A DNA stretch of 64,000 nt, taken from positions 95,563,527 through 95,627,526 of the forward strand of contig NC_084486.1 of NCBI RefSeq assembly GCF_030035675.1, read 5' to 3'. Below the pieces are notes generated by a model. That model had not been told where the DNA came from and made no database searches. It saw only the letters and a list, made by a program, of their open reading frames with translations. A program made the position numbers and the translations under genes. Shown here one piece after another: positions 11,896 through 22,297 of the stretch (positions are counted from its first letter, which is position 1; each line of letters opens with the position of its first letter). This stretch comes from Rhineura floridana. Its lineage: Eukaryota > Chordata > Lepidosauria > Squamata > Rhineuridae.

Positions 11896-12450
11896 CCAGT
11901 TGTGAATCCACCTGACAGTATTTCCATCTAGTCCGCATTTGACCAGTTAGCTAATCAAAAGGTCGTGGGGGACTTTGTCAAACGCCTTGCTGAAATCTAG
12001 ATAGATGACATCTACAGCATTTCCACCATCTACTAAGCTAGTGACCCGATCAAAAAAAGAGATGAGATTAGTTTGACAGGATTTTTTCTTGACAAACCCA
12101 TGCTGGCTCCTACTAATCACAGCATTGTCATCTAGATAGTTGCCAATGGACTCTTTTATTATCTGTTCTAATATCTTTCCCGGTATTGAAGTCAGACTGA
12201 CTTCCCCGGATCTTCTTTTTTACCCTTTTTAAAGAGCGGGATGACGTTTGCCCGTCTCCAATCCTCTGGCACCTCTCCCGTTCTCCAGGATTTCTCAAAG
12301 ATGATGGCAAGAGGTTCCGAGAGTACTTCAGCAAGTTCCTTCAATACTCAGGGATGCAGTTCATCAGGCCCTGGAGATTTGAACTCATTTAGGTTAACTA
12401 GGTATTTCCTGACTATCTCCTTATCAATCTTCAACTGCAATCCCGACCCC

Positions 12451-13323
12451 TTACTTGAGATTGCTACCGATGGAAGGTTGCACACTGTTCCCTTTTTGGG
12501 AGAAAACAGAGGCAAAATAGGCGTTGAGCAGTTCTGCCTTTTCCTTGTTATCTGTCAGCATTTTGCCATCCTCATTGAGCAGCAGTCCCACCATTTCCTT
12601 GGTCTTTCTCTTGCTTTGAACATATCTGAAAAACCCCTTTTTGTTGTTCCTCGCTTCCCTCGCCAGCCTCAGCTCATTCTGGGTTTTAGCTTTCCTTACG
12701 CTATTCCTGCAAGCCCGAGCCGCTCGTTGGTACTCTTCCTTGGTGATGCGTCCTTCCTTCCATTCTTTATACATGCTCTTTTTTACTTTTACCTCCTCCA
12801 CCAGTCTTCTGTGTAGCCACATTGGCTTTTTCCGATGTCTTCCGTTTTTCTTCCTCTTTGGAATTGTTTGCGATTGCGATTGCGCTTTTTGTAATACTTT
12901 CTTCATGAACTCCCACGCTTCTTGGGCTCCTTTTTTCTTTAGTCTATCTAGTCTATCTAGCCACGGGATCCTACCCATCATTTCCCTGAGCTTGCTAAAA
13001 TCGGCTTTCCTGAAATCCAAGGTCCATATTTGACTATATTCTTCTTTGGCTTTCCCCAGAATCACGAATTCCAGCATTACGTGGTCACTTTCCCCCAAGG
13101 TACCGACCGCTTTAATTTCCGTGACCAATTCGTCCCTGTTAGTTAAGATCAGGTCCAGGATTGCCGATCCCCTTGTTCCTTCTACTTTTTGAAAGAGGAA
13201 ATTATCAGCAAGGCCCATCAGGAATTTGTTGGAGGCTTTGTGCTTCGCAGAGTTTGTCTCCCAGCAGATATGGCCCAAATATTTACCAGCAAATTCAGGG
13301 TGTGCTGTGAAGAATGCGCCCAC
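12451..13323 (-). pseudogene. CR1 ORF2: endonuclease C-terminus, linker and start of RT
   Basis: This 290-codon block belongs to CR1 ORF2, whose protein nicks target DNA and primes reverse transcription. Residues about 20-90 match the end of the AP-type endonuclease (ICWETNSAK, SAILDLILTNRDELV, GTLGESDHVMLEF; the GxSDH motif is the last catalytic block). A Lys/Arg-rich linker follows (KKKNGRHRKKPMWLHRR), then FFRYVQSKRKTKEMV and LLNAYFASVF at the RT entrance. The true ORF2 would be about 900 residues. This piece lacks the N-terminus and is a decayed fragment. Confidence 0.9.
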
Positions 13324-13376
13324 CCCAATGCGTACAAGCTGCTTTTGGCCCCTTTTCAGAAGGGGTTAGTAAGGGA

Positions 13377-13673
13377 TGCCACATTCACACCAGACCTTTA
13401 TTCCACTTTAAACAGTCATGGTTTTCCTGCAAAGAATCCTGGGAAGCGTAGTTTGTGAACCATGCTGAGAGTTGTTAGGAGAGTGGTTTAACATTCAGTC
13501 CCTCTTTCCAGAGAACATGGAGAACATGGAGAACTGTAGCTCTATGAGGAGAACAGGGGTTTCCTAACAACTCTCAGCACCCTTCGCAAACTACACATCC
13601 CAGGATTCTTTGGAGGAAGCCATGGCTGCTTAAAGTGGAATAATAGTGGAATAAATGCAGTGTGAATGTTGCC
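13377..13673. mobile_element. Fold-back DNA element, about 300 bp (hAT-like)
   Basis: The left arm (ACATTCACACCAGACCTTTA ... AAAGAATCCTGGGAAGCGTA) is matched in inverse by the right arm ending GTGTGAATGTTGC. Arms are about 130 bp with several mismatches, and the centre holds a tandem ACATGGAGA. A fragment of the same family (AACTACACCTCCCAGGATTT) lies at 26645-26715. It abuts the 5' truncation of the CR1. No clear target duplication was seen. Confidence 0.8.
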
Positions 13674-16059
13674 TAACTTGCCAGTGATGATGACATTGCT
13701 CCCCACTGCTGCTCAGCATTCCTTCGCCCTTTTTCCCCACGACACAACTCAACACCAATGTGAAGGCAGGAAGCATTGCCCTCATTCTGATTTGGCTTTA
13801 TAATTATGCCACATAGCCAAACAGATTTGGATATGTGATAACATTTGAAGCCAAATCAGAGAGGGCTGCAGGGGGGAGTTCTAGGACCACAACTAGGTGG
13901 CAGAAAATGGGGTCAGAAAGGTGAGTACAGGGGGTTTTGTGGAACCTACCCAGCAAAACCTCTATCGAATTCACCACAGAACATTTAGCTGAGCTTGACT
14001 GGAAACAATGTTACAGGCCTACAGCCCCTCCCCCAATGCATTAAAATGCATTAAAAACCCAATTTGTAGGTGTTTTAGGTCCTGAATTTTTTTCTCCAGT
14101 TCCAGTCCCTAAAGAAACTATTAACTTTGACAATGAAACTGAGCAACCTGAACTAAAATGCTATTACAACTCAATGAAAGATGCAATAAAACCTAAAGCG
14201 TTGTCCAGGTGGGGAAATAAATGTGGAAGAGCCCAATGATTATATCATTAAAATCAACACATTGTGTAAAAATATGAAACCATGAAAAGCCTGCGTGGTA
14301 CTAGAAAGATAGCAGGATAGTCAAACAAAAACGGGATCTTGACTGCAGTGGATTTGCTGTAGTCTCAGAGGTGCGGAAAAGCTGAAGAAAACATTGCCTA
14401 AAAAGGAAACAAAAGGAAATGCTGGATTCAAAGTTGAGAGACATGCAAGCTCTGTTTCTGATGGTGTTTCTACCAGATGCTTACACTGACAATAATAAAT
14501 GGAATGGCAAAACCCACTCATTATTAACGTCATAGATTTTCAGAAATCATTTGTCAGCAGCTTCCATTGTAATTCATTATGGATCGCCTTGAAGTGTTTT
14601 GGTATGCCAGCAAAACTAATTAACATCCTCAAGGTAGAACCTGAGCACTTGAATGACAGTTCAGCTTAGAACTTGGCATGAAAAATGGGGCATTTTTTTT
14701 TTGCCCTCATCACTGTAGCATGATCACCAACTTCATATTATGAAGCACTTTATATCTCGGCTGGTCAAGACTTATTGCTTGAATCACATCATACTGCCCA
14801 AGAAGCTGTATCTGGAGGTGCTCCACTAGTCTTTGGCCTACTGAAAAGCAGTTAGCGAGCACTTGCTGAGACACTGGGGGAGGGGGGAGAGAAAAAGAGG
14901 CAGGGCTGCACAATTGTAAAGCTCCTGTTTCAAAGCAATGAGTGGAAGCAGACAGCTTCAAGTGATAGGCATCCATTTTTCCTTAGTGCAAAAGACCAAG
15001 TTGGGCAAAGAAAAAAAGAGTTCCATTTGCTGTGTGCATCCACCATTTGCCCCTCTCCCTTCTGCCCCATTTAATGCTCTGAGTGACCAAAGTTCAAAAT
15101 ACTATTATGTGAGCAGCCTTTAGGCTCTTCTGGAAATCACAGTCACTGTTTAGAAATTAATGATTAATAATTACCAGGAATTTTTTGTTTCCAGTATGAT
15201 ACCAACATCCTGTTTGGAATTATGCGCAGTTGAGTGAACTAATGCATCTTATCCTGCTGGCAAAACCAGCAGGAGAATTTAAGGGCAATGCAGTTATTTC
15301 CACCCATCCACCAATCAAAAAGGATGTACAATCCATTGATGTAAAGCCATGTCTCCTGTCTTGCAGGCTCGGTCCCACTCCAGACACGAGGAAATAAAGC
15401 CAAATTGCAATGGTTTCTGCACAGGCTCTGCAGCATTTCCTGTTCAGCCACACTGATGAGTAGGATCCATGCCAGCCAATATCCATCCATTTTATCAACC
15501 ACAGATTGATTTCCCCAAGCAATTCCTGGCACTTTGAAGAAGTGAAAGGTCACCTATTGAATCCCTCCATGGCTTTTTTCCAAGTCCATGTCTTGGAAGC
15601 ATCATCTAGAAAAGAGGAAAAGAAAAATCTCAGGAATGCAAAATGTTGCACCAGACTTTAGTTCTGTTCTCCAAGCAGTACACATGCAGTCATGTGAATG
15701 GGGACATAGTGAAGATGATGCCTCCCTCCAACATGAGAAGTTGGAAACTGATAATGCTACACACAAGCTACTTTCAGAATATTTCCATGCATGTAGTTAA
15801 TGTACATAGGAGGATGGGGAAGGTCCGTGCTCCAAGCTTCATGTGTAGAGCTGGATAAGGGTGCCTATGCACATGCAGATGTATGAGTGAGTGCTACACA
15901 TGATCAGGAAGCACAATCAGGCAGAGTTCCAGATTACTGTTTGCATGTAGGCTTTACTTTTTTCATGCATCAGCTCTATGCATGGAGGAAGGGGCAAGTC
16001 TAGGCCTACAATACCACTTTCACATCTCCACACATTTTGAGAATAAATTCACTCATATG
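13674..16059. other. No gene recognised
   Basis: This 2.4-kb stretch has no supported coding gene or classified repeat. Overlapping frames of about 100 codons on the minus strand at 15220-15553 show no domain, and codon use looks random. Confidence 0.4.
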
Positions 16060-16724
16060 TAGGCATGGCAGAGAAATTCAATTTAGTTCACATTTAAAGG
16101 TGAACTTACCTAACTGACACTTTCAGAAGTGATATGCAAATTGAAACACAGTCATCCTTCAAAATGCACACTTCTCTGAATTTTGATTGCAGTTCTCCAG
16201 CCAAGTAACATGTAAAAAAATGCATATACCGGGGTAAAGTCCACATATACACTCATAATATATATTTTGTAAGCATCACACTTGCAAAAGGGGGAGCTTC
16301 AGCAACCTGGGTGGATGGGGGAACCTCTGGTGACCTGTGGGTAGGAAGGGGGGAGCTCTGGCAACCCATGGGCGGGAGGAGGAGGGCTTTGGCAACCTGT
16401 GGTGGGCTTTTGTGACCCGGGGGGGTGGTAAGGAGGCAGCTGTGATGATAGTCAGCCCCTAGTACATTCATATTTTAGTGCTAATAATATTGAAATGCAT
16501 TATATTAGTAAAATTGCATTACAAAGATGTGTTCATTAGACATAATTGCATACAAAAATGTATATATTGGGAGAAATTTGTAGAAAAATGCTGGTAAATG
16601 TTCATGGGGACTTTTTAAATAAATAAATGAATCACAAACTGGTGTGGAAATGTGCGGGATAAATTTAAGATTGGAAAAATGAAAAACGGAGAGAAGCTGA
16701 AACTGACCGATTCACCCGTCCCTA
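16060..16724 (+). repeat. A/T-rich repeat with TAGGGATGG-type inverted ends, copy 1
   Basis: It starts TAGGCATGGCAGAGAAATTC and ends GATTCACCCGTCCCTA, the inverse of the family start (TAGGGATGG...). The body has the family wording AACACAGTCATCCTTCAAAA, AAAAATGCATATA and AGAACTGAATTTAAGACTGG-like text. Other copies: 20796-23055 (interrupted), 28966-29392, 37851-38221, 45793-46220 and probably 55487-55852. The 37851 copy has near-matching 8-bp flanks, which suggests a non-autonomous hAT element. This copy is enlarged by a GC-rich tandem segment at 16288-16440. Confidence 0.65.
16288..16440. repeat. GC-rich minisatellite inside an A/T-rich repeat
   Basis: Three to four imperfect units of about 38-45 bp share GGGGGAGCTCTGGCAACC and CCTGTGGGTAGGAAGG wording. 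The composition contrasts sharply with the A/T-rich host repeat, and the other copies of that repeat lack it. Confidence 0.6.
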
Positions 16725-17435
16725 CTCGTGTCTTATGCATGCTTGAATGTGGCTTGTCTGCAGTGCAGTCTAGGGAGATGTCCAGAGCTGTCTGTTTCTG
16801 TTTTACTGAGTGAATTTAATTTGCAGCCTGAGGATGTGGACAAGATGATTGAAGAACTGCACTGTACTTCCTGTTTGTTAACACATTACTAGGGGAAGGG
16901 AATGAATTGGTAAGCTGAGTCCAGGGAGTGATGAATGCATCTTTACCAGGGGTGGTGCTAGGTACTTTACCTGGGGCATTGCAGGGCCAAAAGCTCAGGA
17001 CACAAATTTGCCCCAGGTCAAGTTAAGATGGCAAGTGGCTAGGGTCTCACCCGCTCAGTACTTTGCAGCACTCTGAGCCACCCCGTAAGAAAAGACTGTT
17101 AAAATTGTTTAAAAAGGTGGAAATGGACAGGAGATCTGAGGCTCAGTATGTAGGATCCAGGTCTTAGCCCTCCCCCAGACCACCCCTAATAGCACCATTG
17201 GTCTTTACAAGAAGGAGCAGCCCCAGCTACTATAAAAACTATCTAGCTGGCTTTTCAGTGGGTCAATTCACTGGTAGTCAGGACAAGGAATTTGGAAGCC
17301 AGACCAATCTAATGATGATTGTCTTTTACTTTTACGTATTTATTTAAGATATTTCTAAACCTCCCCTATTTTGGTGGTCATAAATAAAGGCATCATTATA
17401 TCAAAAAATCCCAAGTAAAATAATTTATTAATTTT
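16725..17435. other. No gene recognised
   Basis: This 0.7-kb stretch shows no supported gene and no repeat I can name. Confidence 0.4.
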
Positions 17436-17660
17436 ATTATTTTGTTTATTACATTTATATCCCACCCTTCCTCCCAGGAGCTCAAGGTGGTGTATGAGGT
17501 TCTCCCCTCCACATTATATCCTCACAACAACCCTGTGAGGTAGGTTGGGCTGAAATACAATGATTGGCCCAAGGTCACCCAGTGAGCTTCATGGCTGAGT
17601 AGGGATTTAAACCCTGGTCATAGTCTAACACCTCAACCACACAGGCTCTCAACAGTTGTT
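17436..17660 (-). mobile_element. tRNA-derived MIR/CORE-like SINE with L2-type tail
   Basis: Read on the minus strand it has a tRNA-like head with weak promoter boxes (GGGTTTAAATCCCTACTCAG). Then comes the conserved core (GTGACCTTGGGCCAATCATT), CAGGGTTGTTGTGAGGATAT and a tail GGGTGGGATATAAATGTAAT ending in A/T-rich sequence. Related copies lie at 18640-18866 (plus) and 31245-31415 (minus). It is diverged and so relatively old. Confidence 0.75.
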
Positions 17661-17771
17661 CTACAGATTTAGGAACTTACTCTACTATATCAGAGTATAC
17701 AGTATAAATGTTTTAAATACATAATATATATTCTCTTCATTTATGTGTAATTTAAGGTTTGGTACCACTGC

Positions 17772-17818
17772 TGTGAATTTATTGTGCAGCAATGCTGTGA
17801 ATTTATTGTGCAGCAACC
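17772..17818 (+). repeat. Short tandem duplication, 24-bp unit
   Basis: GCTGTGAATTTATTGTGCAG is repeated twice head to tail at about 24-bp spacing, the second unit nearly identical to the first. It is a local replication-slippage product with no gene attached. Confidence 0.7.
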
Positions 17819-18109
17819 GAAAAATAGGATTCAAAATTTGGATTCAAAAATCATGGCATTCTGTTTGAAATAGACTCAGAATCTTCATGGAATGGATCTT
17901 GTTCTTAAAGAGTGAAAGTGACAGTGCTGCACCATGCAGTTAAAATAATAACATTCCATTTCTAGCACCAGAGGAGCCAATATCATCCAGCTCTTGAGAG
18001 AGGGAAGCTGAGAGAAAAAGCAGTTCTATTGCCACAGAAGTGTTTGCTGCTAACTGAATGCAATGAAGGGCTTTGACCATCCCTAGCGCTGACCAGACCT
18101 ACAGAACTT

Positions 18110-18545
18110 CATGAAGGTTAAGGATTACCTGATTTCTTGTGCTCCATCTCAAACACTGAGATCTTCTGATGGGGAATTTTTTTGTTGTCCCCCATGCCCC
18201 TGAGGTTCGGTTGGCCTTCACCTGGGACTGAGCCTTTCGTGTGGTGGGGCTTGCCATGTAGATCTTCTTGCCAACAGAAGTCCATTGGGAGCCATCCCTG
18301 CTTTCTTTTAGATATTTTTTAAAAATGGTATTGTTTAGATAGGCCTTTGGAATTTGATTTTTTTTACCAGCCAGCTTATTGACATGCTAATGATGTTTTT
18401 ACTGACATTGTTATTGTAGTAGAGTATTGTTTTTATGCGTAGTTATGTTTATGAATTTATAAAAGTATTTCCATACCACCATATCATAAAATATCAGAGT
18501 GGTGTACAATGGTAAAACATAAAACACTACTGAAAAAATAAAAAT
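18110..18545. mobile_element. L2 LINE 3' fragments (plus at 18110-18440, minus tail at 18450-18545)
   Basis: The plus-strand segment carries worn L2 C-terminal coding sequence and the start of the 3' UTR (CCTGCTTTCTTTTAGATATT, then GATAGGCCTTTGGAATTTGA). It is followed by a minus-strand L2-type tail (CAGAGTGGTGTACAATGGTA on the plus strand). No frame is open, and both pieces are old. Confidence 0.55.
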
Positions 18546-18639
18546 ACAGATAATCTAGAACACATTTAGGGGGCATATGGGGAGAGGAGAGGGTGAAACT
18601 TCCCTTGTGCAAACTTATTTCCTTGCCCTGACAGGATCA

Positions 18640-18866
18640 TTACTTAGCACTACATTGGGTACAACTCTTGGACTAGGACCTGGAACATTGGTTCATATCT
18701 CCTTTTAGCCACAAAGTTCTTTGATGGTGGGTGAGTCACAGTCTTTCAGCTTAACCTACCTCAGAGGGCTGATTTGAGGCTGAAACAGGGAGAAGAAGAA
18801 CCATGAACACCACCTTGAACTCCTGGGTAGAATGCTTGGATATAAATGTAAGGAATGAATGAATGG
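18640..18866 (+). mobile_element. MIR/CORE-like SINE, plus strand
   Basis: It has a worn tRNA-like head (CTTGGACTAGGACCTGGAAC), a core with GTGAGTCACAGTCTTTCAGC and CTCAGAGGGCTGATTTGAGG, and the tail TGGATATAAATGTAAGGAAT followed by GAATGAATG. It is the same family as the SINE at 17436-17660 in opposite orientation. Confidence 0.7.
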
Positions 18867-20111
18867 TGATTTAGTCATGACAAGCAGTGGTTAGCCAAAA
18901 TCAGAAATAAACATTTCTAAAGATGGAGGGAAGGGAGGGGAGCACAAGAGCCTGCACTCATTCCTGCTCAGGCATGTTACAGTAAACCATGGTTGAGCAT
19001 GACATGCAGACAAAGTAACTGTGCTGAGTGCTTGCATCAAAAACTCACATAAAATAGCAATAAAGCTATTCTGATTTACTGAATAATTTGTCACCAAATT
19101 TTATAATGATAAAGAATTATAATCAATGAGTGAGATGTGCCTTGTTCCTATACCTTCTCTTCCTATGCGTTATAATTTTGTAATTAAGAAGATAGGTCTT
19201 AGTGAGAAGTAGGATTAGGAGGAGATACACATTATACGAGCAGATCTCTGTGGTTGCAAGCAAAACAGAATCATTTCACCCGTAAAGTTTACAGATGCTT
19301 GCAGGGATTCCCTGTGCTTTTCTCTGATTATTATCTGTTCCAGCTCTCTCTTTAAAACCCAATTGCCTCTGCCTCTTTGACATTCTTGGAATTGAAGTGC
19401 CAGAATGTTTGAGAGCTGCATCTCACTGCCCCAGGCAACTGTATTGATCAGTCAGTAACGCAAGAAGGGGGGAGTGCACCTGCTGACTTGGTTAAAATAA
19501 GAGGCAAAAATAGGTGCTGATAAATTGAATTATAATTATCCACGGGTCCCTTTGTTAGCAAGGCTGCTACAGCCGAAGCTGCATTAAGGAATGAGAGGAA
19601 CACAGGATGGCTTTATTAGGAGCTTGTCCTTGTACAGCTTGCCAGCACTTTCAATTTTCATAGTGGCATGTCAGTTATATGTACACTTTGTACTATGAGT
19701 CTTCTTTCCCTTGCATGCTCATTATAAAGGCTGGAAAAAGTACAGACTGTGAAATCCTTGCATCCTATTTTGATGACATACAAGTGCATGAACATCTCCC
19801 CACCCCAAAAATGGAGCCCAGGTGGTGAGGAGAATGAGACGCTTTAACCTCTGGACATAACAGCTGGTGTTCAGTGAAGCTATATTGTGACACCAATGCC
19901 GGAAATCCCACAGAGTCAGGAACAAGCACAGAAGAAATTATTAAAATTGAAAAGAGTTATGGCCTGGCTACTCCTAAGGGGAGATATGGAAGTGCTTGAG
20001 TAATTTGTGAGGGCTGTTAACACAGAGAAGGAAGAGGCATTAGTCTGGTAAAGGGGACTTTATCTTCCTGTAGAAGGATGCAATCACAAGATGGGTTGTA
20101 CAGAACTAATA
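18867..20111. other. No gene recognised
   Basis: This 1.2-kb stretch shows only short unrelated reading frames. No repeat family was recognised. Confidence 0.4.
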
Positions 20112-20360
20112 CTGGCATACCCCGCTTTAACGTACGCAATGGGACCGGAGAGTGTACTTTAAGTGAAAATGTACTTAAAGTGAAGCAATTATCTTCACTT
20201 GTACTGCACGCAATCACCACTAGATGGCAGCGGCGTCATGCCAATAAAGTGTCCGTTATTGTGAAGCACGCGTACTTTAAGCGGGGTATGGTGGAGTATG
20301 GACCATGTACTTTATAGCGAGGCTACTTTAAGTGAAGCTACTTTAAGCGGGGTATGCCTG
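20112..20360. mobile_element. Tc1/mariner-type MITE with TA duplication
   Basis: The left end CTGGCATACCCCGCTTTAA and the right end TTAAGCGGGGTATGCCTG are inverse copies, flanked by TA at 20110-20111 and 20361-20362. The interior repeats ACTTTAAGTGAAG and GTACTTTAAG motifs on both arms. There is no transposase. The TA target and terminal CAGGCATACCCCGC fit a non-autonomous mariner or Tigger-like element. Confidence 0.85.
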
Positions 20361-20795
20361 TACTGAAAGAAACTGTCACTCACTAACACGGGCTCTCTGG
20401 GTTGGTCTTCCTCCAAGGAAAGAGGTAAAGCTTCATATTCTGGTAATTTAAAAAAGTAATCAAAATACAGAGTTCTTCCTTGATGAAAAAAATCTAAAGA
20501 GTTTCACCTTCCATTTATTCATTCCCAAATCAGGCTATTTATAAAAGAACCAAAAGGCATTTTCTGCAGAAATATGGTTCTGAAAGCAGCTTAGCTGGGA
20601 ATCAATGTGAAATGAATCAGTTTCCATTCTTTCTGCAATACTGAATGGTTTGATTCCCGCTGTCCATCTGGCCTACTCCCAGGTAAACTAATGGTATAAA
20701 ACAGATACCTATGGCTTCAAATCCTTGAGCCATTAGTTCATCAGAGTAGCAACCCACATAAAGATGCTCAAAATGAGAGACACTCTGTCAGAAAG
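20361..20795. other. No gene recognised
   Basis: This 0.4-kb stretch has no supported feature. Confidence 0.4.
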
Positions 20796-21646
20796 TAGGA
20801 ATGGGCGAGAATTTTGATTCAGTTCGCATTTCAAGCTGAATCTATTAAATTTTCACTTTCCGAAACAATATGAGAACTGAAACACAGCCGACTTCCGGGA
20901 AGGGTGACTTAGCCTGTGCCTGCTTTTGAGACGGGCTCCTGCCTCAAAAGAAGCTTATTCAGATATATCAGTCAGTTTTTTCTTTTTTTTTTGACTGATT
21001 AAACTTCTCCCGGGTAGGGAGAAACGAAGAGATTAACCTCAAAGCCTATTTTTGTTGGGACGACCAGATCTCATTAATTTATGGGACGAGGTCCAGCCGA
21101 CGAAGGTGGGACGGATTTTTAACAGCAAGCTCTATCTGATAAAGCGAATGTTCACCTTATCTTCTAAGAGAGAACGCACTAACAGGCAAGCACCCTTCTT
21201 TCTATATTTTTCTTTTACTTGACTTAAATTGTTGCTGTTTAAAAGAGATTTGCCAGATTGATCAGTTTTTGACATCTCACTGGGGAGCCATAACTTCTCT
21301 CTGCTACGCACTAATTAATAGCTTATCTCTGTTTTTGTTGCAAAAAGCTGTCCTGGATTTGCATTCTAAAGATATACACAGAAGAGGGATTTCTATTCCA
21401 GATTTTTATTTTGAAAAATATTATACTGTTTTGAGACTACTCTCTTTTTGGTCTATTTTATTTTGACGAATCTGTTTCTTGACGATTGCCATTAATTGTT
21501 TCGATCCTGGGAACTGCATTTTGTTTACTTAACTATTGGAGAGATAAGGCTGTCTGCTCTGTTTATACTGTGATGTCACCAAGTTTGGAGTATTAACCCA
21601 ATTGTTGCTGAAATAAGAAGTGGTTTTCCTATATTTTTCTTTTAAA

Positions 21647-22297
21647 ATGGCAATTAAGAAAGTGGCTGAAAATCTGGAAATAACTATGTTTCAGAAAATA
21701 ATGGATGAGATTGAGATAATGAAAATTGAATTGAGTAAAATGAAGCAGGAGATTAAAGATATAAGGGTCCCTGTGAGAGAGGTGACCCTGGAAGGGGTCC
21801 CTGTGAGAGAGGAGACCCCGGAGATTGGAACAGGGGTCCCTGTGAGAGAGGTGACCCTGGAGACTGGAATAGGGGTCCCTGTGAGAGAGGAGATCCCGGA
21901 GATTGGAACCAACGTGGAACAGGAACAAGATTTGGAGTCTATGGACTTTAGAAATAAAATCTATTGTTTGGAACTCAATGTTATCTCTGAAGAAATGAAT
22001 GAAGATTCTAGAGATAAAGTTATCAATGGCATGGATAATCTTCTGGACTGGAATGATGTGATGGAGCCCAATATAGAGAAAATCTATGGAATTAACTGCA
22101 GCCATGTGACAATGGAAAAACTTTTAAGAGATGACCCAGTGTATTTTGAAAAAAAGAACAGAGATATGATTTTACAGCAGTATTTCAGCAACCTATTCAG
22201 AATGGATGACAAGAAAATATTTGGGATAGAGGTAATCCCCATCAGACTCTTACTATATGACTATGGCTTTGACAGCAAGATTATTATGGAATACTGA
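21647..22297 (+). CDS. L1-type ORF1 protein, short C-terminus, internal tandem repeats
   Basis: This 216-residue protein is probably an RNA-binding L1 ORF1p, which coats element RNA. The chosen start (AAAATGG) has A at -3 and G at +4. Residues 1-40 form a likely coiled coil rich in Glu/Lys/Ile (MDEIEIMKIELSKMKQEIKD). Residues about 41-88 are four imperfect repeats around VPVREVTLE / VPVREETPEIGT. Residues about 100-200 match the L1 RNA-recognition domain (MDFRNKIYCLELNVISEEMN, LLDWNDVMEPNIEKIYGINC, RDMILQQYFSNLF, IFGIEVIPIRLLL). It stops within the start of the C-terminal domain, so it is shorter than the roughly 300 residues usual for the family. The frame has no internal stop. Function is inferred from the family. 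Confidence 0.75.
   Translation: MAIKKVAENLEITMFQKIMDEIEIMKIELSKMKQEIKDIRVPVREVTLEGVPVREETPEIGTGVPVREVTLETGIGVPVREEIPEIGTNVEQEQDLESMDFRNKIYCLELNVISEEMNEDSRDKVINGMDNLLDWNDVMEPNIEKIYGINCSHVTMEKLLRDDPVYFEKKNRDMILQQYFSNLFRMDDKKIFGIEVIPIRLLLYDYGFDSKIIMEY
21767..21905 (+). repeat. In-frame tandem repeat inside L1-like ORF1
   Basis: Four copies of GGGTCCCTGTGAGAGAGG are followed alternately by TGACCCTGGA or AGAYCCCGGAGATTGGAAC. Units are 27 to 39 bp, all multiples of three, so the frame stays open. They lie between the coiled coil and the RNA-binding domain. Confidence 0.9.

Larger units (their letters stand above)
10853..13345 (-). mobile_element. CR1 LINE, 5'-truncated, about 2.5 kb
   Basis: On the minus strand the element runs from the endonuclease C-terminus through the RT to the CR1 3' end. 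The 3' terminus at 10853-10875 carries the CR1 octamer-type repeat (CTATGATTCTATGATTCTA on the minus strand). Three reading-frame blocks are listed separately. The 5' UTR, ORF1 and the first part of the endonuclease are missing, and ORF2 is split across frames. The translation is still well conserved, so the copy is moderately young. A related, older CR1 copy lies at 38428-43795. Confidence 0.93.

Noticed and set aside
12241-12816. A 191-codon plus-strand reading frame
   Set aside because: It lies antisense to CR1 ORF2; its open length follows from the codon bias of the real minus-strand frame.
15220-15553. Two overlapping minus-strand frames of 100-104 codons
   Set aside because: Neither has a recognisable domain, and two different frames covering the same bases cannot both be supported. 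No other coding evidence.
21629-22105. Minus-strand frame of 158 codons with repeated LSHRDP motifs
   Set aside because: It is the reverse of the L1-like ORF1 tandem repeat. The plus frame has the L1 RNA-binding domain, a good start context and the right place in the element.
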